From Spirochaetaceae bacterium (GTDB lineage: Bacteria > Spirochaetota > Spirochaetia > SZUA-6 > Bin103), in contig JAPPKD010000046.1 in NCBI GenBank assembly GCA_028820215.1, positions 1-9,394 of the forward strand: DNA of 9,394 nt, given 5' to 3'. The first letter of the stretch is position 1. Every line of letters begins with the position of its first letter. Below are positions 1-6,293 of this stretch, in pieces. Under the pieces are notes generated by a model. It ran no database searches. It was not told where the DNA came from and worked only from the letters and a program-made list of their open reading frames with translations. The translations under genes and the position numbers were made by a program.

Positions 1-47
1 GTGTTTCTCCCATGCCAACGCCGGTCCGACCCGGCCGGTGGGGAAGC

Positions 48-77
48 TTGACACCATGTTCGCAAGACATCATGATG
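48..77 (+). promoter_or_regulatory. Candidate vapBC promoter with overlapping 10-bp palindromic operator
   Basis: A perfect -35 hexamer TTGACA lies at 48-53. After a 17-base spacer comes CATGAT at 71-76, which matches the -10 consensus TATAAT at 4 of 6 positions. Overlapping the -10 is a perfect 10-bp palindrome, CATCATGATG, at 68-77. Antitoxins of the ribbon-helix-helix class bind short inverted repeats over their own promoter, so the palindrome is a reasonable operator candidate. Transcription would begin at about base 83, which is the preferred vapB ATG, predicting a leaderless message. The hexamers and palindrome are seen directly; promoter and operator function are inferred. Confidence 0.45.
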
Positions 78-82
78 CTCCC

Positions 83-343
83 ATGCGAACGACCCTGACG
101 CTGGACGATGACCTTGCGGAGTCCCTGCGAGAGCGGGCGCGGCTTCACGACCTGCCGTTCAAGAAGGTCGTAAACGATACGCTGCGCCGCGGGCTGTCCC
201 CGGCCACGCGCGATGCCGCTCCACCCCGCTACCGCGTCGTCCCCAACCGCAGCGGACTTGTGCCCGGCGTCGATCCGCTGAAGTTGAACCAGGTCTACGA
301 TCAGCTCGAGGCGGAGACCTTCTCCCGGACACATCGCGAGTGA
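83..343 (+). CDS. vapB: VapB-type antitoxin (ribbon-helix-helix)
   Basis: This is the DNA-binding antitoxin of a type II toxin-antitoxin pair: it neutralises the VapC ribonuclease encoded just downstream and probably represses the operon. With the ATG at 83 it is 86 aa. The N-terminus MRTTLTLDDDLAESLRERAR has the beta-strand then helix pattern of a ribbon-helix-helix fold (residues 1-38). The C-terminal part (about residues 50-80), with a GLVPGVDPLKLNQVYDQLE stretch, resembles the toxin-wrapping tail of this antitoxin family. The start is uncertain. ATG 83 begins exactly at the conserved fold and suits the leaderless promoter, but has no Shine-Dalgarno sequence. An in-frame ATG at 56 is preceded by GGGGAAG (40-46) at good spacing and would add nine residues; a GTG at 38 is also in frame. 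The stop overlaps the vapC start by three bases, implying translational coupling. Family assignment is firm; subfamily is not. Confidence 0.82.
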   Translation: MRTTLTLDDDLAESLRERARLHDLPFKKVVNDTLRRGLSPATRDAAPPRYRVVPNRSGLVPGVDPLKLNQVYDQLEAETFSRTHRE

Positions 344-765
344 TCGTCCCCGACCTCAACCTGCTGATCTACGCTCACAACGAGGATGCGCCCCATCACG
401 AGCCCGCCAGGCGCTGGTGGGAGGGGCTTGTCAACGGCACGGAACGAGTGGGCGTCCCGTGGGTGGTATCGATCGGATTCGTCAGGTTGATGACCAACCC
501 CAGAGTGCTCGTCCATCCGGTGTCGACCGATGAAGCGACCGGTCACATGCGCGCATGGTTCCGCTTCCCTCACGTGACGCCGGTCAACCCCGGCGCCGAT
601 CATCTCACCGGGTTTGCGCGGAACCTCGCCGCCGCCGGCGTGGGAGCCGATCTGGTGACCGACGCCCACATCGCCGCACTCGCGATGGAGTACCAGGCGG
701 AGGTCCACTCCAACGATACCGATTTCAGTCGTTTCCCGGGCCTCCGCTGGCGCAACCCTCTCTGA
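340..765 (+). CDS. vapC: VapC-type PIN-domain ribonuclease toxin
   Basis: This 141-aa PIN-domain toxin is expected to be a metal-dependent ribonuclease that blocks translation when not bound by VapB. It starts at GTG 340 in the GTGA overlap with the vapB stop. The PIN pattern is clear: D5 in MIVPDLNLLIYA at the first strand, a central VRLMTNPRV motif (residues 48-56), D108 in VTDAHIAALA, then D126 and D128 in SNDTDFSRF, and a C-terminal FPGLRWRNPL. This matches the VapC group typified by a TNP motif and an RF(P/A)GLRW ending, at the usual length. One oddity: where many PIN proteins have a metal-binding Glu just before the GFxR motif (compare TEAGFVR), this protein reads VSIGFVR, with S44 at that place. 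Some members of this VapC group also seem to lack that Glu, so activity cannot be ruled out. The gene is intact and co-transcribed with vapB. Confidence 0.88.
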   Translation: MIVPDLNLLIYAHNEDAPHHEPARRWWEGLVNGTERVGVPWVVSIGFVRLMTNPRVLVHPVSTDEATGHMRAWFRFPHVTPVNPGADHLTGFARNLAAAGVGADLVTDAHIAALAMEYQAEVHSNDTDFSRFPGLRWRNPL

Positions 766-791
766 TCGTCCCTCGCAAGGCGGCACCGCAC

Positions 792-1793
792 TCAACCCAA
801 CGCGACCGCGTGGGCGACCAGCGGACCGCGCGGATCGCTCAGATCTTCTCTTCGGCGCACCTTCAGTCCCATTCGTCCTGCGGTGTCCAGCACGCGCTCC
901 AGACCGGAACGGTCCGGGGCGACCGACTGCAGCTCGGCCAGGCGCGCCGACCGGTCCCGCAGCGTAGCATCCAGCTCCATCAGCGCTCGGCGGCATGGCG
1001 TTGTGCGCGTCGGGTCGGCCGGACCGCCTACCTCGTCGACGGCGCCGATCAAGGCGTCGCGCAGGGCGGCGGGCACGTCGCGCAGTGTCTCGACCGGCCA
1101 GGTTGCCTCCTGGCAGCTCGCGATCCGGTCGAGCCGCACGACCTCGCGCGCGAATGCACTCCAGGCGGCGTTCCGCTCGCGCGCCGTGGCGGCTCCCGCC
1201 CCGACCTCCAGGACCTCACGGGCCAGATCGAGCACGGCCCCGGGAGCGAGCACCTCATCGAGCTGCGCCAGCTCCACGCGGGCCGTGGCAACCACCGCCG
1301 ACTCCTGCAGGTGGACGATGAACACCGCGCGGCCGGCCGGCCGCAGCACGCGTCTGACCTCGGCCAGAACCTCCGGCGTGTCTCCGTACTCCAGGGCGAA
1401 CTGGCCGGCGACGAGATCGAAGTACCCGTCCGCGAATGGCGTGGATGTCATCGACGTGCCGGGGTGGAAGGTGACGCCGGCCGCCAGCTCCCGGTAGCGG
1501 CCGCTCACCGTGCGGGCCGGATCGATGGCCGCCGCGTCGACCCCGTGGATCTCCCAGCATGCCTCCCGCGCCGCGGCGGTCTCGGCTGCCGGCAGCGCCA
1601 CCGCCCCGTTGCCGCAGCCCAGGTCGAGCACGCGTGCGCGGCCCCCGAGCGCGGCCAGCTCACGCCGCCACACCGCTGCAAGCGGCCCGTCGCCGGGATC
1701 GCCGTACACCTCCGGCAGGGAGGAAACCACGCCGGACGCCCAGTAGCGCGTCCAGGGATCGGACCGGGGCTGCGCGCTCAGCGGATGGACCAC
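792..1793 (-). CDS. Class I SAM-dependent methyltransferase
   Basis: This is a Rossmann-fold methyltransferase of about 333 aa; the substrate is unknown. SAM-binding motif I, VLDLGCGNG, is at residues 55-63, the acidic end of strand 2 (GVD) is at D86, and the post-motif region FADGYFDLVAGQFALEYGD (about 120-138) followed by VLRPAGRAVFIVH resembles the Methyltransf_11/25 type. The N-terminus contains DPWTRYWASG, a (S/T)RYWxSG opening seen in several bacterial methyltransferases of this kind. The C-terminal half is helical, Arg/Glu-rich and without a recognisable substrate-binding motif. The best start is a GTG at 1793, which overlaps the end of the upstream oxidoreductase frame by 16 bases; GGGGA lies immediately before it, too close to be a good ribosome binding site. 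A start a few codons further in is possible. It is probably coupled to the gene upstream. It ends 26 bases from the convergent vapC stop. Confidence 0.8.
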   Translation of the reverse strand: MVHPLSAQPRSDPWTRYWASGVVSSLPEVYGDPGDGPLAAVWRRELAALGGRARVLDLGCGNGAVALPAAETAAAREACWEIHGVDAAAIDPARTVSGRYRELAAGVTFHPGTSMTSTPFADGYFDLVAGQFALEYGDTPEVLAEVRRVLRPAGRAVFIVHLQESAVVATARVELAQLDEVLAPGAVLDLAREVLEVGAGAATARERNAAWSAFAREVVRLDRIASCQEATWPVETLRDVPAALRDALIGAVDEVGGPADPTRTTPCRRALMELDATLRDRSARLAELQSVAPDRSGLERVLDTAGRMGLKVRRREDLSDPRGPLVAHAVALG

Positions 1794-2846
1794 TCCCCGG
1801 CGTGCCGGTACGCGGCGGCGTAGCGCGTGCCGGCCACCTGAGCCGGCTGCCCGCTGTCGATGGAATCGATCGCGGCGCTCAGCAGCGCGAACACCTTGAG
1901 GTTGTTCCTGCCGCTGAACGAAGGCTCCGTTCCGCCCGCGAGGTAGTCGTGCCAGGCGTCGTAGAACACCTGCCACGAGTCGACGTTCCCCAGGTCGGCG
2001 TCGATGTCGTCGCGCCGGGCGAACGTTCCGCCGCTCGGCGAACTCGTACTCCATCTCGTCGTTGCTCATGTGGATCCCGCGGCAGCGCAGCACTCCCCTG
2101 GTGCCCTCGATGCGGAACTCGTAGTGATCGCCCTGCGAGGAGAACCCGCCGTGGTAGAGGACGTGCAGCCCGCCCGAGCAGCGGATGAGGGCGTTGACCA
2201 TGCAGGGGCCGGCGTACACCGACCAGGAGGGGCGGAACCCATCGCAGGTGATGCTCTCGGGTGCATGCTCGGGAAAGATGGCCATGAGGCTGTCGAAGTG
2301 GTGGCACGACATCTCGTAGAGCGCCGGCTGCGCCAGCGTGGTGAGGTTGAGCGCCTTGTGGCGCGGCTTCGAGTTGAGAAAGGTCACGCTTTCGGGCATC
2401 CCCAGCCCGCCTGAGGCCACGAACCGGCGGACCGCCTGATAGTGCCGGTTGTAGCGCACCTGCTGGCCCACCGACAGCGACCGGCCGGCGCGTTCGGCGT
2501 GCTCGACCAGCTCTACCGCCTCGTCGAAGTCGTTGGTGATCGGCTTCGCCACCAGCACGTCCAGCCCGGCATCGACGCAGGACCTGCACTGGCGATAGTG
2601 CCACTCCGAGGGCGTGTTGATGATCGCGACGTCCGCCGCCGCAGCCGCGAGCGCGGCATCCAGGTCCCGGAACAGCGCGCTGTCCGCCAACCCGAGCAGC
2701 TCCTGCCCCTGGATGAGCGCATCGTCGCTGACATCCACGATGCCCACGATCTCCGCCCACGGCTGCCGCGCGATGCCGGGCGTCATCACCCTGGCGATCC
2801 CGCCCATGCCGACGACGATGCACCTTCGTACGCTGTTGTCCGGCAT
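1778..2846 (-). pseudogene. Gfo/Idh/MocA-family oxidoreductase, frameshifted near base 2035
   Basis: This family contains NAD(P)-dependent sugar and cyclitol dehydrogenases. From ATG 2846 the N-terminal Rossmann domain has IVVGMGGIAR (G13, G15), D38 at the end of strand 2 as the likely NAD-ribose ligand, and K101 in VLVAKPIT, where the family usually has EKP. The active-site segment YEMSCHHFD gives H182 and D185. The first frame holds homology to about residue 270 (through SNDEMEYEFAE, base ~2034). The family-like C-terminus then continues in the +1 frame: TFARRDDIDADLG, WQVFYDAWHDYLAGG, FSGRNNLKVFALLSAAIDS, ending at TGA 1778-1780. Joined, the two parts give about 355 aa, a normal family length. 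The cause is a net +1 insertion or 2-base deletion around 2033-2040, or a sequencing error. As written, full-length enzyme cannot be made. No Shine-Dalgarno is visible before ATG 2846. Confidence 0.82.
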
Positions 2847-2915
2847 GGCCGCGGACTCTGCACCGGAGCGGCGCCCGCTGCCAAGCCACCGCGCGATACA
2901 CTGCCGGCGCACACC
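2847..2915. promoter_or_regulatory. Divergent intergenic region between oxidoreductase and lyase-like gene
   Basis: This 69-base gap must hold the promoters of both divergent units unless transcription enters from elsewhere. On the plus strand, TACACT at 2897-2902 matches the -10 consensus at 4 of 6 positions, but no good -35 is present. On the minus strand, TTGGCA (plus-strand TGCCAA, 2879-2884) resembles a -35, with only a poor -10 (CAGAGT) 18 bases on. A short inverted repeat, AGCGG-CGC-CCGCT, lies at 2867-2879 and could bind a shared regulator, although 5-bp arms are easily found by chance in such GC-rich DNA. Neither start codon has a visible Shine-Dalgarno sequence. Confidence 0.3.
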
Positions 2916-5900
2916 ATGGAGCCCATACCCCACATCGACATCGGCGGCGACCGCCACATCGAGGAGATCCTGCAGGACCCGGCCAGCGCCGTGGTCGATG
3001 CGGTGACCTGCGAGACCCTCGGCGGCTGGGTGCCCGACATCGGGCTCACCACCTACTCCCACCGCAGCATCTACCGGCCGCCGGTGCTGGCGCGGTCCGG
3101 ACTGGCCACCACGCTGGCGCATCGCTTCTGGCGCACCCTCGAGGGGCTGATGGACCACACCGGCACCCGGTGGATCGGCGTGCTCATCTACGACCAGCAG
3201 GGCGAGCAGTGCCCGATGGAGCTGGAGGTGGCCGGCCGCGCGGTGGGCCGGCTGGAACCGATCCGGCACGACAACCGCCGCCACCTGATCGTCGCCGACC
3301 GGCCGGTCGAGTTCTTCGGCGGCATGGAGGTGTTCCAGCTCACCGCGCCGGGGCCGGGGACCTACCGGATCGAGGCGCTGGCGTTCCTTGCCTCCCGCCC
3401 GGAGCCGAGCAGCTTCGCGCCGACCATCCGCCACCTCACCGCGCGTTCGCGTCCGGGAGGCGTCGAGCTGCACTTCACCACCGACCACGTCGCAGCAGCC
3501 GAGCTGGTCGTGCGTTCCGGCGAGACGGTGGCGGGCCGGTCGCGCTCGGACCGGCGGACCAAGCTCCACGCGGTGGCGTTGGACGGACTGGCCGGCGGCG
3601 ACTACCGCTGCGACGTGACCGCCGCCGGTATCATCGGCGAGACGGAGCGAGCGTCGCTCGATGTCTCCGTCCGCGACGACACCGCTTCGACCGCCCTCCC
3701 CGGGGGCTCGGTGCAGGAGGTGTCCGTACCGGTCGAGATCGTCGACGCGACGGAAGCCGGTCATGCCGCGGCAGGTCTGCCGCTGACCTTCGGTGTTCCC
3801 CTGCCCCGCGGGCGGCTTCCGCGGGCACTGACCGGCCGGCTGCACGCCGGCGGCCTTTCCACCCCCGCCCAGTGCCGGGTCCACTCGCCGTGGCCGGACG
3901 GCAGCGCCCGCTGGGTGCTGGTGGACGCCGTCGTCCCGGCACCGTTTCCGCCGGAGGAGGGCCGGATCGCCGCGACCGTGCACCTGGCACCCGCTGCCGA
4001 GCGCGGCCCGAGCGGACGCGCTGGCGGCGGCGCCCTCCTGGAACGCGATGGTCTGCGCATCGACCTCTCCCCTGAGCGGCCGGCGTTTCCCACCGTGCTG
4101 TCGGAACGCGAAGGCGGTGCTCACGTCCCCGCTACCTCGGCCGTGGAGGTCCGCCTGGCCAACGGCGCCGCGCTGATACCACGCAGCTCGGCCGCCGTCC
4201 AGGAGGAATCCGGCCCCGAACGGAGCGTGCTCCGCTACCACGTCGATCACTGCGACCGCGACGGGACGCCGCACCTCAGGAGCACCATCCGCATCCACGG
4301 GTACCGCGGCCAGCGCCACCTGCGCATCCAGCACCGGCTGGAGGTGGTGAGCCCGGCGCTGGGGCCGGCCGCCGGCGATCCGCGCGAGACGCCGGTGGCG
4401 GTGGAGTCCGGCGCCGCATCGCGCGGCATCACCGAAGCCGGCCGCACAGACGCGACGGCAACGGCCGCCGACGTGGCCGCCTGTGTCGGCAGCGGTCCGG
4501 GGGAAGAGAACACGCTGCTGGAGGTCTCATCGGCCATCGCCCGCATCGCGATCCCCGGCACCCGGGCGCTGGTCGCGGACGGACGCCGCCACGAACTGGC
4601 CGCGAACGGCCACTGGCGGCTGGTTCAGGCCGACGACCGCAGATACCAAGTATACAAGGTGACTGAATCCGGCGGGCCGGCCGAGGCTGCGGAGGGCCGG
4701 TTCTCGGGCCGGCTCCTGATGGAGACGGAGGACGGACTGGTCGGGCTGGCAGTGCGCCGGTTCTGGCAGACCTGCCCCACGGGGCTGCAGGTCGATGGGG
4801 ACGGCGCAGCGGTGGAGCTGCTGCCCGCGCTGACGCCGGAGCGCACGGCCGGGCAGCCCGGCGCCGACACGCCCGATCCGACAGACGCCGAGAGCTGGCA
4901 CCAGCTCCTCTTCTGGCGCACGAACCGCGGCTACCTCCTCAAGGCCGGACAGGCGCTCACCGGCGAGGTCGCCGTCAGCCTGCCCGGCTCGCCGGAAGAA
5001 GCCGAGCGCATCGCCGCCTGGTGCGAGCAGCCGGCGCTGGTGCGCCCCGCGATCGACTGGCTGAACGGGACCGGCGTCCTGAGTCCCATCCGGGCCAAGG
5101 CGACCTCGCCCCACCCCCGCTACGAGCGGGCCGTAGACCAGGCGTATGACGAGTGGCTGCGGGAGCGGGACAACCTCCGGCAGTACGGGTTCCTGAATTT
5201 CGGCGACTGGTACGGGGAGAGCGGCTGGTCATGGGGCAACAACGAGTACGACCCGGCCTTTGCCCACTACCAGGAGTTCCTGCGCGGCGGCCGGGCCGAG
5301 TGGGCGGTGCTGGCGGCGGAGGCGGCGCGCCACCTGGTCGACGTCGACACCTGCAACCACTCGTCGGACCCGGCCCAGGTCGGCGGCCAGTACGGCCACA
5401 TGCCCGGCCACGCCGGCGGCTACCTGCCGGCCTACTTCCGCAGCAAGGTCGCCTGCTCCTGCATGTTCTACTCCCATTCGTGGGTGGAGGGGCCGGTGCT
5501 CCACTACCTGCTCACCGGCGACGAGAGCGTGCGGGAGACGCTCGACCGCATCGGCGAATGGATGCTCGGCGGCCGCACCCACGGGGTCATCGGCGGCAGC
5601 GTGGTCGCCGACCGGCAGGGGCTGGACGCCTACGACTACGGGCAGCTCCGAGACGCCGGCTGGCACCTCATCCACCTGTGCGCCCTGGCCCGCTGGAGCG
5701 ACGACCCGCGTTTCATGAACGCCGCGCACCTGGTCGCGGAGCGGCTGCTGGAGCGACGTACGCCGGGTGGTGGCTGGGAGCGCCTGCTCGGCGAAGGGCA
5801 CTGCTTCGCAGGCCTTCCCCGGACCCGCGGCGAGGCCAGCTTCATGGTGGGCGTCTGCCTGTCGGCGTTGCGGCGCTACCACGAGATGACCGGCGACGAG

Positions 5901-6245
5901 CGGGTCGCGACCGCGATCCTGGACGGTGCCCGCTGGCTGGTCGAGCACACCTACGACCGCGACGCCGGCCACTTCCGGTACACCTCCAGCCCCAGCCGCG
6001 GCGGCAGCGGCCCGGGCCACACCCAGCAGGTCATCGAGGGGCTGGTGTATGCCCTGTCCCTGCGCCATGACGCCGAGCTCGACGCCATCGTCCGCCGCGG
6101 CCTGGACACCCTGGGGAGCGAGCGGAGTGCCGCCGAGCCGTTGGCGCTCGGCACGCCGGACGCCTCCACGGCGCGGGGCGTGGGACCCTCCCTCTGCCAC
6201 GAGACGCGGTACGTGCCGACCATGCTCGCCTACCTGTCCGGTTGA
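2916..6245 (+). CDS. PcRGLX/YetA-like protein (exo-rhamnogalacturonan lyase family, PL26-like)
   Basis: This is a large 1109-aa carbohydrate-active protein. Residues 1-165 have no family I recognise. Residues 166-254 look like a fibronectin type III-type beta-sandwich. From about 268 a RIFT-barrel domain like that of PcRGLX/YetA begins, with LPLTFGVPLPRG (288-299) and WPDGSARWVLV (326-336). A long beta-sandwich follows (about 370-720). From about 730 there is an alpha/alpha-toroid domain with the family landmarks YGFLNFGDWYGE, WGNNEYD, HLVDVDTCNH, YGHMPGH (H828, H832) and HSWVEGPVLHYLLTGDE (H854). Relatives cleave rhamnose-galacturonate chains from the end by beta-elimination, but substrate cannot be read from sequence and catalytic residues are not assigned here. 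No signal peptide or membrane segment is visible, so the protein is probably cytoplasmic and would act on imported oligosaccharide. ATG 2916 is chosen because family-unlike antisense sequence precedes it; there is no clear ribosome binding site. An alternative is a non-catalytic or glycoside hydrolase relative. Confidence 0.78.
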   Translation: MEPIPHIDIGGDRHIEEILQDPASAVVDAVTCETLGGWVPDIGLTTYSHRSIYRPPVLARSGLATTLAHRFWRTLEGLMDHTGTRWIGVLIYDQQGEQCPMELEVAGRAVGRLEPIRHDNRRHLIVADRPVEFFGGMEVFQLTAPGPGTYRIEALAFLASRPEPSSFAPTIRHLTARSRPGGVELHFTTDHVAAAELVVRSGETVAGRSRSDRRTKLHAVALDGLAGGDYRCDVTAAGIIGETERASLDVSVRDDTASTALPGGSVQEVSVPVEIVDATEAGHAAAGLPLTFGVPLPRGRLPRALTGRLHAGGLSTPAQCRVHSPWPDGSARWVLVDAVVPAPFPPEEGRIAATVHLAPAAERGPSGRAGGGALLERDGLRIDLSPERPAFPTVLSEREGGAHVPATSAVEVRLANGAALIPRSSAAVQEESGPERSVLRYHVDHCDRDGTPHLRSTIRIHGYRGQRHLRIQHRLEVVSPALGPAAGDPRETPVAVESGAASRGITEAGRTDATATAADVAACVGSGPGEENTLLEVSSAIARIAIPGTRALVADGRRHELAANGHWRLVQADDRRYQVYKVTESGGPAEAAEGRFSGRLLMETEDGLVGLAVRRFWQTCPTGLQVDGDGAAVELLPALTPERTAGQPGADTPDPTDAESWHQLLFWRTNRGYLLKAGQALTGEVAVSLPGSPEEAERIAAWCEQPALVRPAIDWLNGTGVLSPIRAKATSPHPRYERAVDQAYDEWLRERDNLRQYGFLNFGDWYGESGWSWGNNEYDPAFAHYQEFLRGGRAEWAVLAAEAARHLVDVDTCNHSSDPAQVGGQYGHMPGHAGGYLPAYFRSKVACSCMFYSHSWVEGPVLHYLLTGDESVRETLDRIGEWMLGGRTHGVIGGSVVADRQGLDAYDYGQLRDAGWHLIHLCALARWSDDPRFMNAAHLVAERLLERRTPGGGWERLLGEGHCFAGLPRTRGEASFMVGVCLSALRRYHEMTGDERVATAILDGARWLVEHTYDRDAGHFRYTSSPSRGGSGPGHTQQVIEGLVYALSLRHDAELDAIVRRGLDTLGSERSAAEPLALGTPDASTARGVGPSLCHETRYVPTMLAYLSG

Positions 6246-6266
6246 CCGGTTCCAACTACACGCTGA

Positions 6267-6291
6267 GGGTGACGACCGGCAGGCGTCACCC
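6267..6291. terminator. Bidirectional hairpin between convergent genes
   Basis: GGGTGACG (6267-6274) pairs perfectly with CGTCACCC (6284-6291) around a 9-base loop. The hairpin sits in the 48-base gap between two convergent stops (lyase-like gene ending 6245, ATPase-nuclease ending 6294), where a shared terminator is expected. There is no U-tract on either side, so it may act as a weak or Rho-assisted terminator or as an mRNA 3'-end stabiliser. Confidence 0.5.
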
Positions 6292-6293
6292 CG

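Noticed and set aside
778..790. Hairpin between vapC and methyltransferase stops (GCGG-CA-CCGC)
   Set aside because: The centre is only two bases, too small for a stable loop, and no other stem is evident in the 26-base gap.
555..1823. Plus-strand open frame of 422 codons
   Set aside because: It overlaps vapC out of frame and lies opposite the methyltransferase; its composition is that of a shadow frame.
2020..2045. Programmed ribosomal frameshifting as the reason for the frame change
   Set aside because: No slippery run, rare-codon stall or stop codon is visible at the junction, and a 2-base loss explains the frames simply. It is not formally excluded.
2442..2915. Upstream extension of the lyase-like frame to an earlier start
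   Set aside because: This stretch is antisense to the oxidoreductase N-terminus, which has convincing Rossmann motifs; the extension shows no domain or signal peptide.
2847..4334. Minus-strand open frame continuing upstream of the oxidoreductase, giving a 1180-codon frame
   Set aside because: It is antisense to the well-supported lyase-like gene, its translation is Arg/Gly/Ala-rich without any family feature, and long antisense frames are normal in GC-rich DNA.
4640..4665. Small A/T-rich island with GTATAC inside the lyase-like gene
   Set aside because: It encodes an ordinary stretch (RRYQVYKVTES) in frame; the 6-base palindrome is too short to mean anything.
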